Shown: positions 1 to 6,062, counted from the stretch's first letter. The stretch: DNA of 9,698 nucleotides from an uncultured Bacteroidota bacterium (GCA_903929655.1 CAIYVS010000805.1:1-9698); one strand, 5' to 3'. Numbers and translations are program-made. Notes: generated from the sequence alone by a model not told the origin.

Positions 1-32
1 AACAACTAAACTGCCATTAAGTCTGACCGTAA

Positions 33-869
33 CTTCCTAATGCAAAATCTGGGTTTAAGATTCATGGAGACATTGACAGACCAGACTCCATTGTCTTGGG
101 AAGTAGGAGTTATAATCAATTACTATTTAGAACCCCGGAATATTTACATTTTTTAGAAACGCTTTTCACTACCCATACCATTCTATTTGTAGGCTTTAGT
201 GGTAATGATATAGATTTAGATTTCGTTATCGATAGGTTATCTACAATTTATTCAAGAACTCTAAATAAGCATTATATTTTGTTGCCTGAAGCAAAGTACA
301 ATCTAACTGAAAAAAGAAGACTATTACTAGATCGAAGACTAGAAATTATTGAATACCCAAAAGATGAAGAACATTCCCAAGTAAATACTTTTTTTAAAAA
401 ACTGCATGCGTTAATACTTAATATCGACCCTTCCGCCATACCGAATTTAAGAAATATTAAACTTAAGAAGGATGTACTCATTCTCTCAACGCAAAAATTC
501 TATACGAAACATGACGAGATGGTCTCAAATGTAATCGATGAAAAATTCCCTGGCACTACATGGATGTGGTTTCATGGGTTAGGAGAAGTAGGCGTTAACG
601 AAAAAATGTTATTTGGACGACCTGGGGGAGGTTTCAGTATTGTAATTATGTTCTTTGATAAAGAATTTATGAAGGTAAAAGAAATAGAAAGACTTTTTGA
701 ACTACTTACATTAAGAGAAGTGGAAGAAAAGGCCGTCATAATTCCTATAGCAATTGAATTTATTGATTTACCACAATTTATAAAAAGAAGAGTAATTAAC
801 GTAGAAGGTGAAATAACTAAGGAATTGCTTGATCAAATTCTTTCAAGCTACATCGATAGTGATATATGA
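33..869 (+). CDS. SIR2-like protein with TIR-like C-terminal region, 5' part missing or disrupted
   Basis: The frame reads IHGDIDRPDSIV around codons at 60-95 and then FVGFSGNDIDLDFVIDRL. These are the catalytic-His 'HGD' segment and the 'GxSxxDxD' segment of bacterial SIR2-like (NADase-type) domains. The rest of the SIR2 half runs to about position 420. From about 470 a second alpha/beta unit follows (DVLILST, then SIVIMFFDKEF, then AVIIPIAIEFIDLPQFIKRRV). This pattern recalls a divergent TIR domain; that reading is inference. SIR2-like and TIR proteins of bacteria often deplete NAD in anti-phage defence, which is family knowledge and not shown here. The N-terminal Rossmann half is absent: in-frame stops lie at 18-20, 24-26 and 30-32, and no ATG precedes the conserved HGD. 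A TTG at 96 is the first conventional start but would drop the catalytic His. The gene is therefore frameshifted, truncated, or joined to foreign DNA just upstream. It looks AT-richer than its neighbours. Its last codons overlap a T9SS-tail relic in another frame. Confidence 0.6.
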   Translation, partial: LPNAKSGFKIHGDIDRPDSIVLGSRSYNQLLFRTPEYLHFLETLFTTHTILFVGFSGNDIDLDFVIDRLSTIYSRTLNKHYILLPEAKYNLTEKRRLLLDRRLEIIEYPKDEEHSQVNTFFKKLHALILNIDPSAIPNLRNIKLKKDVLILSTQKFYTKHDEMVSNVIDEKFPGTTWMWFHGLGEVGVNEKMLFGRPGGGFSIVIMFFDKEFMKVKEIERLFELLTLREVEEKAVIIPIAIEFIDLPQFIKRRVINVEGEITKELLDQILSSYIDSDI

Positions 870-1017
870 TATGGCTGATAGGCTGATCCGTACTTACCCC
901 TTAACAAGTAATATTAGTACCCTGCCTCTTTCCGAACTCAGACCCGGCATTTACCAATGCAGCATCGTAGCAGATGGAAGGGATATTGTGACTAAAAAAC
1001 TGGTGGTAATAAGGTAG
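847..1017 (+). pseudogene. Relic of a T9SS type A C-terminal sorting domain
   Basis: This frame encodes IVIYDMADRLIRTYPL, then LPLSELRPGIY, and ends DIVTKKLVVIR before a TAG. It is the standard end of T9SS-exported proteins: 'IYDxxGrxv', then 'LxpGiY', then 'tkKlvv.r'. Such tails direct secreted proteins through the Bacteroidota type IX machinery and occur only at the C-terminus of much longer proteins. Here the sequence stands alone. Upstream the frame can be opened only from a TTG at 829, inside the SIR2-like gene, whose stop at 867-869 lies within the tail. The parent protein has therefore been lost, probably by a recombination joining around 840-855. The last codons of the SIR2-like gene may be borrowed from this DNA. 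It is very unlikely to be a functional gene by itself. Confidence 0.7.
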
Positions 1018-1022
1018 TTTTG
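1015..1022 (+). promoter_or_regulatory. Candidate Bacteroidota -7 element before the GIY-YIG gene
   Basis: TAGTTTTG fits the TAnnTTTG -7 consensus of Bacteroidota sigma factors and lies 13 bases before the ATG at 1036. No good TTTG -33 box is seen at the usual 19-23 base spacing, so this is tentative. The 12-mer TAGTTTTGTATA recurs exactly at 1553-1564. Confidence 0.25.
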
Positions 1023-1035
1023 TATAAGCTTCATA

Positions 1036-1341
1036 ATGAAAGTGCACCATGTATATTATGTGTATATTCTTTTATGTGCCGATGGTTCATATTATACCGG
1101 CATGACCAATAATATAGAAAAACGATTCGCAGAACATACTATAGGAGCTATCCCCTCCTGCTACACATACTCACGCAGGCCACTGGTACTGAAATACACC
1201 GAGTATTATAATCGTGTAGATGACGCCATAAACAGGGAAAAACAAATAAAAAGATGGAGCAGGAAAAAGAAAGAGGCTCTTATGAACGAGGATTACGAGG
1301 AATTAAAAAGATTGTCTAAGAAGTATAATACTAATGAATAA
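1036..1341 (+). CDS. GIY-YIG domain small nuclease-like protein (UPF0213/YhbQ type)
   Basis: This is a 101-residue single-domain protein of the usual length for the stand-alone GIY-YIG family. The first motif is VYYVYILLC (residues about 6-14), followed by the YYTGMT variant of 'YIG' (about 19-24). The helix Arg follows in NNIEKRFAEH and the metal-binding Glu in INREKQIKRW (about 66-75). The tail is Lys-rich. GIY-YIG domains cut DNA in homing endonucleases, UvrC and Slx1. The biological role of the small stand-alone members in Bacteroidota is not established, and they are often present in many copies per genome. The ATG at 1036 is chosen because it immediately precedes the first motif. The gene sits alone between two T9SS-tail relics and just before a small mobile-looking repeat, so it may have been carried in or may mark a recombination spot. 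All key residues appear present. Confidence 0.9.
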   Translation: MKVHHVYYVYILLCADGSYYTGMTNNIEKRFAEHTIGAIPSCYTYSRRPLVLKYTEYYNRVDDAINREKQIKRWSRKKKEALMNEDYEELKRLSKKYNTNE

Positions 1342-1362
1342 CAGGTAGCCAAAGGAGCTTAC

Positions 1363-1515
1363 TGTCATGGTGAGCCCCGCCGAACCATGACCACCCTGAA
1401 GTCTGGTATGAAGTTTAATAGTATTCCGATTGTAAAAATCGATATGCTTGTGAATTTCTATTGTAGTACATCTACATTCTCAGCTTGTCATGGTTCGGCG
1501 GAGCTCACCATGACA
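1363..1515. repeat. MITE/REPIN-like element with 29-bp terminal inverted repeats
   Basis: The arms at 1363-1391 and 1487-1515 are reverse complements with one mismatch in 29 bases (C at 1375 against T at 1504 on the same strand). Each arm is itself a hairpin, with GTCATGGT at one end and ACCATGAC at the other around a GC-rich loop. The 95-base centre (1392-1486) is AT-richer and codes for nothing recognisable. GCTTAC stands directly outside both ends (1357-1362 and 1516-1521), as a target-site duplication would. Two inverted copies of a short palindrome around a spacer is the layout of REPINs, non-autonomous elements moved by RAYT transposases. The TIR-plus-duplication layout also fits a MITE. 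No transposase is present in the window. Confidence 0.7.
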
Positions 1516-1618
1516 GCTTACTTTCGGCATAATACGTATCAAAAGCTTTAAATAGTTTTGTATAGAGCGCTAGGTACTCCCCCAGTTTATGCATATCAAA
1601 ATAGCGTTTCACTACTAT

Positions 1619-1657
1619 AAAGATATTGTTACAAAAAAGCTGGTGGTGATGAGGTAG
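1619..1657 (+). pseudogene. Second, shorter T9SS-tail relic
   Basis: The frame reads KDIVTKKLVVMR followed by TAG at 1655-1657. This nearly matches the DIVTKKLVVIR-stop end of the relic at 847-1017, at both protein and DNA level (about 30 of 37 bases over 981-1017 against 1621-1657). Upstream the match fades. In another frame, 1582-1599 reads PVYAYQ, which could be a frameshifted remnant of the 'pGvYxYq' part of such tails, but this is weak. It is a scar of a lost secreted-protein gene, not a gene. Confidence 0.5.
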
Positions 1658-1674
1658 GGGCTATGTAGCGCATG

Positions 1675-1702
1675 GTAGAGACGCAAGATTTTGCGTCTCT
1701 AC
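1675..1702. repeat. Perfect 12-bp-stem hairpin, dispersed-repeat type
   Basis: GTAGAGACGCAA (1675-1686) and its exact reverse complement (1691-1702) enclose the 4-base loop GATT. No T-tract follows on either strand, so it is not a normal terminator. From memory, palindromes with this GTAGAGACGCA end are dispersed repeats in many bacterial genomes, so a REP-like element is the likely reading. Confidence 0.6.
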
Positions 1703-1719
1703 GTTGGGGATAGTACAAC

Positions 1720-1747
1720 AAAAAAAGCCCCGCGAAGGCAGGGCTTT
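1720..1747 (-). terminator. Intrinsic terminator of the peroxiredoxin gene
   Basis: On the minus strand AAAGCCC-TGC, loop CTTC, GC-GGGGCTTT forms a 10-position stem with one mismatch. It runs straight into seven T (A at 1720-1726 on the plus strand) and lies about 20 bases past the peroxiredoxin stop codon. Confidence 0.85.
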
Positions 1748-1768
1748 CCATATCAGTCCGGGAAAATT

Positions 1769-2404
1769 TTAGTTCTCGTGTGTTTCCAGGTAGTGGGCAA
1801 TATCTGCGGCTGTGGTTTTAAGGCCTTCTTTATTTTTGTTCCAGTTGGCAGGACAAACCTCACCGTTGGCTTCATGAAAATTAAGGGCATCTACCATTCT
1901 GAGTGTTTCATCTACACTACGACCCAATGGAAGATCGTTTACTACCTGGTGACGAACAACTCCTTGTTTATCTATTAAGAAGAGTCCGCGGTATGCTACA
2001 GGGTTCCCTTCGAAGGAAATTTCGTTGGCATTGAATGAATATTTGCCTGCCAGTACTCCAAAATTAATTGCAATCATTTTTGAGTTATCGGCTACGATAG
2101 GATATGTTACGCCTTTGATGCCGCCTTTATTGCGTTCTGTATTGAGCCATGCCCAGTGTGAATATTTTGAGTCTGTGGAGCATGCTACTACTACTGTGTC
2201 TCTTTTTTCAAATTCGCCTAATTGGTCCTGGAATGCGATCAATTCTGTGGGACAAACAAAAGTGAAATCGAGGGGGTAAAAGAAGAAAACTACGTTCTTC
2301 TTACCGATAAATTGATCAAGCGAAAAATTCTCTACAAATTCGCTACCGTTTACAACGGCGTCTTCTTTAAAAACCGGGGCTTTCTTCCCTGTAAGTACGT
2401 TCAT
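1769..2404 (-). CDS. Typical 2-Cys peroxiredoxin (AhpC/TSA family)
   Basis: This is a cytoplasmic thiol peroxidase that reduces hydrogen peroxide, organic peroxides and probably peroxynitrite. The 211 residues match the family length. The peroxidatic Cys is C51 in the classic FYPLDFTFVCPTE motif, with the supporting Pro and Thr present. The resolving Cys is C184 in GEVCPANW. The motif NDLPLGRSVDETLR (about 156-169) is the conserved Arg-containing segment, and WLNTERNKGGIKGVTYPIVAD holds the variant of the GGLG loop. The C-terminal 'YF' motif of the over-oxidation-sensitive eukaryotic type is absent; the protein ends HYLETHEN. There is no signal peptide. ATG at 2404 is chosen because the fold begins directly after it and an A-rich leader without a Shine-Dalgarno precedes it. 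The gene is monocistronic, closed by the terminator at 1720-1747, and divergent from groES. Its reductase partner is not in the window. Confidence 0.97.
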   Translation of the reverse strand: MNVLTGKKAPVFKEDAVVNGSEFVENFSLDQFIGKKNVVFFFYPLDFTFVCPTELIAFQDQLGEFEKRDTVVVACSTDSKYSHWAWLNTERNKGGIKGVTYPIVADNSKMIAINFGVLAGKYSFNANEISFEGNPVAYRGLFLIDKQGVVRHQVVNDLPLGRSVDETLRMVDALNFHEANGEVCPANWNKNKEGLKTTAADIAHYLETHEN

Positions 2405-2427
2405 TTTTATTTTATTTAAAAAGTTGG

Positions 2428-2435
2428 CAAAACTA
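2428..2435 (-). promoter_or_regulatory. Candidate -7 element of the peroxiredoxin promoter
   Basis: The minus strand reads TAGTTTTG here, an exact TAnnTTTG match, ending 23 bases before the ATG at 2404. That would give a leader of roughly 17 bases. No convincing -33 TTTG is seen at standard spacing, so the call is tentative. Confidence 0.35.
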
Positions 2436-2727
2436 CGTGAAATAAAGTGCTGCGGCGCTTATTATAAAAGCCTATTTCGTTGATCTATACATATTTAATA
2501 AGGCTTTAACAAGCGGCTACAAAATTACAGGGAAGTGAAGGGTCATTATATGATATTCATCATCCTTCTAAAAAATTAAAGAAATATGCAATACAAATGC
2601 GGAAAAGCTATTTTAATATGAGGGCGGGACATAAGTGAGCAGCTGCTATTTATGCTGTCAAAATAAGACATTAAATAATATTATAATGAAAAAATGGCTG
2701 TTAATGTTATTATATATTTTCCTAAAG

Positions 2728-2768
2728 CGGGCTGTTAATCTGAAATTTTGTCCGACATTTGCAGCCCG
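2728..2768 (+). promoter_or_regulatory. Inverted repeat around a candidate groES promoter
   Basis: CGGGCTG (2728-2734) and its exact reverse complement CAGCCCG (2762-2768) are 27 bases apart. Between them GACATTTG (2754-2761) resembles the Bacteroidota -7 element TAnnTTTG with one change, and would start transcription near 2768, about 70 bases before groES. The repeat could be an operator for heat or stress control or could be chance. It is not CIRCE. Confidence 0.3.
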
Positions 2769-2839
2769 AACGATAACGGCACAGAAGATGATAGTGTTGT
2801 TATACAAATCTCATTTTAAAACTTACAAAATATACTATT

Positions 2840-3121
2840 ATGGCTAAGAACGTGAACATTACACCGTTGCATGACAGGGTTATTATTAAACCTAATGCTG
2901 CGGAAGAAAAAACTGCAAGTGGTATTATTATTCCTGACACTGCTAAAGAAAAACCACAACGTGGAACTGTAATTGCAGCAGGACCTGGCAAAAAAGATGA
3001 GCCAATGAGCGTAAAAAGCGGTGATACTGTATTGTATGGCAAATATGCAGGCACTGAAATAAGCGTGGAAGGTGAAGAATACCTGATTATGCGCGAAAGC
3101 GATATACTGGCAGTAGTTTAA
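2840..3121 (+). CDS. groES: Co-chaperonin GroES (Hsp10)
   Basis: A seven-subunit GroES lid caps the GroEL ring and encloses unfolded proteins during ATP-driven folding in the cytoplasm. The 93 residues match the family. The N-terminal strand is NITPLHDRVIIKP (about 5-18). The mobile loop is EEKTASGIIIPDTAKEKPQRG (about 22-42), with III as the hydrophobic GroEL-binding tripeptide. The core is VIAAGPGKK and GDTVLYGKYAGTEI, and the end is EYLIMRESDILAVV. ATG at 2840 follows an A/T-rich leader with no Shine-Dalgarno, as is normal in Bacteroidota. It is the first gene of a two-gene operon. The 71-base spacer to groEL contains a weak CCCC-TAAA-GGGG hairpin (3131-3142) without a T-tract, which may affect mRNA processing or be neutral. 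Confidence 0.98.
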   Translation: MAKNVNITPLHDRVIIKPNAAEEKTASGIIIPDTAKEKPQRGTVIAAGPGKKDEPMSVKSGDTVLYGKYAGTEISVEGEEYLIMRESDILAVV

Positions 3122-3192
3122 TACCCCAAACCCCTAAAGGGGCTTTATCTTAAAAATCAAAAAATATAAAACAAAATTCAAAAAATACAAAT

Positions 3193-4833
3193 ATGGCAAA
3201 ACAACTTTTCTTTGATATTGAAGCGCGCAACAGGATGAAGCGCGGTGTAGACATACTGGCTGACGCAGTGAAAGTAACACTTGGTCCTAAAGGACGTAAT
3301 GTGGTTATAGAAAAGAAATTCGGCGCTCCTTCCGTTACTAAAGACGGTGTAAGTGTTGCAAAAGAAATAGAACTGGAAGACGCTATTGAGAACATGGGTG
3401 CTCAAATGGTAAAAGAAGTTGCATCTAAAACATCTGATGTGGCAGGTGATGGTACCACTACTGCTACCGTTCTTGCTCAATCCATCATCAGTGAAGGTTT
3501 GAAGAATGTAGCTGCTGGCGCTAACCCAATGGACCTGAAACGCGGTATAGATAAAGCCGTTACATCTGTTGTTGAGAACCTGAAGAAACAATCTGAAAAA
3601 GTTGGTAACGATAACCAGAAAATAGAGCAGATCGCTTCTATATCTGCCAATAATGACAGTACTATCGGTAAGCTGATAGCACAAGCTATGGCTAAGGTTG
3701 GCAATGAAGGTGTTATTACTGTGGAAGAAGCAAAAGGCACTGAAACTACTGTAGAAGTAGTGGAAGGTATGCAATTCGATCGCGGTTACCTGAGCCCATA
3801 CTTTGTGACCAACACAGAGAAAATGCTGGTTGACCTGCAGAATCCTTATATCCTGATATATGAAAAGAAAGTAAGTACGCTGAAAGACATTCTTCCGATA
3901 CTGGAAAGTGTGGTACAAAGCGGCCGTCCTTTACTGATCATTGCTGAAGATGTAGATGGTGAAGCATTGGCTACTTTAGTAGTAAATAAATTACGCGGAT
4001 CATTGAAGATAGCTGCTGTTAAGGCTCCGGGCTTTGGCGACCGCCGCAAAGAAATGTTGCAGGATATCGCCGTGTTGACCGGTGGTACTGTTATCAGCGA
4101 AGAGCAGGGTTATAAGCTGGAAAATGCTTCTATTGCTTACCTGGGACAGGCTGAAAGCATTACAATAGATAAAGACAATACTACCATCGTAGGTGGTAAA
4201 GGCCAGAAAGATGTTATAGAAGGCCGTGTGAACCAGATAAAATCACAGATGGAATCTACTACCAGCGATTATGACCGCGAAAAACTGCAGGAGCGTCTTG
4301 CAAAACTGAGCGGTGGTGTTGCTGTACTATACATCGGCGCTTCTACAGAAGTGGAAATGAAAGAAAAGAAAGACCGCGTAGATGATGCTTTGCATGCTAC
4401 ACGTGCTGCTGTTGAAGAAGGTATTGTGCCAGGTGGTGGTGTTGCTTATATCCGCGCTATCGAGTCTTTAGACAAGATAAAAACTGAGAACCAGGACGAA
4501 AAAACCGGTGTTGCTATCATACGCCGTTCACTTGAAGAACCACTTCGCCAGATCGTTGCGAATGCAGGTCTTGAAGGTTCTATTATCGTTCAGAAAGTTC
4601 GCGAAGGCAAAGCCGATTTCGGTTTCAATGCACGCACTGAAGTATATGAAAATATGTTCGCTGCAGGTGTTATTGATCCTACTAAGGTGAGTCGCGTAGC
4701 TTTGGAAAATGCTGCTTCTATAGCAAGCATGCTCCTGACTACTGAGTGTGTTATTGCCGACAAACCTGAGCCAAAATCATCTGCACCAGCAGGTGGTGGA
4801 ATGCCAGGCGGAATGGGTGGAATGGATTATTAA
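3193..4833 (+). CDS. groEL: Chaperonin GroEL (Hsp60)
   Basis: This ATP-dependent double-ring chaperonin works with the GroES encoded just upstream. Its 546 residues are full length. The equatorial domain carries the ATP-binding segments VTLGPKGRNV (28-37), TKDGVSVAKEIELED (49-63) and SDVAGDGTTTATVLAQ (81-96), where D86 corresponds to the nucleotide/metal-binding D87 of E. coli. GMQFDRGYLSPYFVTN (192-207) begins the apical side, with APGFGDRRKEMLQDIA (278-293) further on. VDDALHATRAAVEEGIVPGGG (396-416) holds the catalytic Asp (D398) used in ATP hydrolysis. The protein ends in the Gly/Met-rich GGGMPGGMGGMDY tail found in group I chaperonins. An A-rich leader without a Shine-Dalgarno precedes ATG 3193. 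Everything expected is intact, and nothing suggests an unusual paralogue. Confidence 0.99.
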   Translation: MAKQLFFDIEARNRMKRGVDILADAVKVTLGPKGRNVVIEKKFGAPSVTKDGVSVAKEIELEDAIENMGAQMVKEVASKTSDVAGDGTTTATVLAQSIISEGLKNVAAGANPMDLKRGIDKAVTSVVENLKKQSEKVGNDNQKIEQIASISANNDSTIGKLIAQAMAKVGNEGVITVEEAKGTETTVEVVEGMQFDRGYLSPYFVTNTEKMLVDLQNPYILIYEKKVSTLKDILPILESVVQSGRPLLIIAEDVDGEALATLVVNKLRGSLKIAAVKAPGFGDRRKEMLQDIAVLTGGTVISEEQGYKLENASIAYLGQAESITIDKDNTTIVGGKGQKDVIEGRVNQIKSQMESTTSDYDREKLQERLAKLSGGVAVLYIGASTEVEMKEKKDRVDDALHATRAAVEEGIVPGGGVAYIRAIESLDKIKTENQDEKTGVAIIRRSLEEPLRQIVANAGLEGSIIVQKVREGKADFGFNARTEVYENMFAAGVIDPTKVSRVALENAASIASMLLTTECVIADKPEPKSSAPAGGGMPGGMGGMDY

Positions 4834-4851
4834 TACCAATTATAATAGTTT

Positions 4852-4894
4852 ACAAAAGGTTCAAACATAGCTTGTTTGAACCTTTTGTTTTTTT
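4852..4894 (+). terminator. Strong intrinsic terminator after groEL
   Basis: An uninterrupted 16-bp stem (4852-4867 with 4873-4888) and a 5-base loop are followed by a run of T to 4894. The stem carries GGTTCAAAC against GTTTGAACC. It lies 18 bases after the groEL stop, ends the groES-groEL operon and separates it from the next gene. Confidence 0.92.
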
Positions 4895-4915
4895 GAGCGT
4901 TAGTATCATTATCAT

Positions 4916-6025
4916 ATGCAAGGACTTAATGCAGATATTATCAAAAATCTCTCCAAACGGCTTAGAAAGTCATGGAATGACTACTTCTGGCAATATGGCT
5001 TTTGCCAATCTCAAATCAGATGGACGAGAGAGGAAAAAACAAACCATGTTAACGACCTGCTCAACTATTTTGATGATACCACAGAGCTCCTTTCAAATTT
5101 TAGCACCAAGGATAGTTATCTTGAGATGCTACCAGAGGCAATTTCCGCATTACAAATGATGTATATTCAACAAGATCTAATTGACGAGCTATTACTAGTA
5201 TTTAAATTGTCGGCAAAAAGCAACGAACATAAAAGTGTAGTACGAGATTTAAGAAATGAACTTGTCGGACATCCTATAAGCCGTGACAGAGAAGGATTGG
5301 TATCGTCAGTTTTTATCACAGGGCAGACTAAAGGCGTAACACTACAATACGCTAGGTACCACAGAGACAATAACTACCAATCTGAACTTGTAACCTACAA
5401 TTGGCAAGATATTTTTGGCTTACACCAAAAATACCTTGAAGAAAGTTTTAATTTAATCCTCACCTGTGCCGGGAAGACACTAAGAAAATTTAGGAAAAAA
5501 ATAATCGAGTTACAGCATAACATTCAATATGCGGAGTTTACAAAGCTAGTTGGGTTGGTGGGCCAGATTTACAGTGCCTACCCCAAGCAATCCCCTCTTT
5601 TTGAGGAAACTTCTATACTAAACTGCTACATGCTAAAGAATGAGCATCCAAGATATGAGCATGCTGTCGGATTGTATCTTGAGGGGCTAAAAGATAATCT
5701 CACCGAAACTTTAGGATCTATCGGCGAATTTTTAAATGAACCTAAAAGTTCAAAAGATAAAAATCAAAAAAATACAACTGTGTGTGCAGATAGCAGTGTT
5801 CAGGGCGAACATTCAACTATCAAAATCAGCAACTATGAATTTAGCAAACTACGCGAAAGAAATCATCCATCTGGAATCGACCATTCTATCAGAAAATTCA
5901 CATACGATAAGCAGATATTGGCAGAACTTTTAAACATGAAAAACAACAGTCCTAATAGCTTTGAACATCTTAGTTCTTATGAGTATTTAAGAACCCTTTT
6001 TAAGGATAAAAAACTTATAGAGTGA
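4916..6025 (+). CDS. Unrecognised protein with a HEPN-like R-x5-H motif
   Basis: I do not recognise this 369-residue protein as a named family. It has no signal peptide or membrane segment and looks mainly helical: residues 5-60, 70-115 and 165-215 are rich in Leu, Lys and Glu. The sequence VRDLRNELVGHPISRD (about 109-124) contains R113 and H119 at the R-x4-6-H spacing of HEPN ribonuclease domains, on what looks like a helix end. HEPN proteins are common RNase effectors in toxin-antitoxin and phage-defence systems, but here this is inference from one motif. Residues about 285-318 form a polar low-complexity linker (KSSKDKNQKN), followed by a short C-terminal region. ATG 4916 lies 22 bases after the groEL terminator T-run, so it needs its own promoter, none of which is clear. 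It looks AT-richer than groEL by eye and is convergent with the PKD gene, leaving 37 bases between the stops. It is probably an accessory gene. Confidence 0.75.
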   Translation: MQGLNADIIKNLSKRLRKSWNDYFWQYGFCQSQIRWTREEKTNHVNDLLNYFDDTTELLSNFSTKDSYLEMLPEAISALQMMYIQQDLIDELLLVFKLSAKSNEHKSVVRDLRNELVGHPISRDREGLVSSVFITGQTKGVTLQYARYHRDNNYQSELVTYNWQDIFGLHQKYLEESFNLILTCAGKTLRKFRKKIIELQHNIQYAEFTKLVGLVGQIYSAYPKQSPLFEETSILNCYMLKNEHPRYEHAVGLYLEGLKDNLTETLGSIGEFLNEPKSSKDKNQKNTTVCADSSVQGEHSTIKISNYEFSKLRERNHPSGIDHSIRKFTYDKQILAELLNMKNNSPNSFEHLSSYEYLRTLFKDKKLIE

Positions 6026-6062
6026 ATCAATTGAGCAATTGCGCTATCGAGCCATTCAGTAA

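Larger units (their letters stand above)
1342..1768. other. 427-base gene-free stretch made of repeats and relics
   Basis: No coding gene is supported here. It contains the 153-bp inverted-repeat element (1363-1515), a second copy of the 12-mer TAGTTTTGTATA (1553-1564), a short T9SS-tail relic (1619-1657), a perfect hairpin repeat (1675-1702) and the minus-strand terminator of the peroxiredoxin gene (1720-1747). Open frames across it are shadows. Confidence 0.7.
2405..2839. other. 435-base divergent control region between peroxiredoxin and groES
   Basis: No gene is supported. Next to the peroxiredoxin lies a -7-like element (2428-2435). Next to groES lies an inverted repeat around a -7-like element (2728-2768) and then an AT-rich leader. 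No CIRCE operator (TTAGCACTC-N9-GAGTGCTAA) was found by eye. The middle (about 2450-2700) shows nothing recognisable. Confidence 0.6.

Noticed and set aside
1362..1516. CRISPR-like repeat-spacer unit
   Set aside because: There are only two copies, and they are in inverted orientation. The layout is that of a palindromic mobile repeat, with no cas genes.
1691..1978. Plus-strand open frame opposite the peroxiredoxin gene
   Set aside because: It is antisense to a certain gene for most of its length and shows no family pattern.
2686..2847. Small plus-strand open frame with a signal-like start (MKKWLLMLLYIFLK)
   Set aside because: It lies across the probable groES promoter and overlaps the groES start in another frame. 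Beyond its hydrophobic start it shows no protein-like pattern. It is AT-rich chance coding.
3131..3142. CCCC-TAAA-GGGG hairpin between groES and groEL as a terminator
   Set aside because: The stem is only four base pairs and is not followed by a T-run. The two genes are expected to be co-transcribed.
3178..3918. 246-codon minus-strand open frame opposite groEL
   Set aside because: It is a shadow of groEL codon bias. The translation is Phe/Cys/His-rich and unlike a protein family.
6023..6058. Possible bidirectional terminator between the convergent genes
   Set aside because: Only TGAAT/ATTCA and short AATTG palindromes are present, with no stable GC stem and no T-tract.
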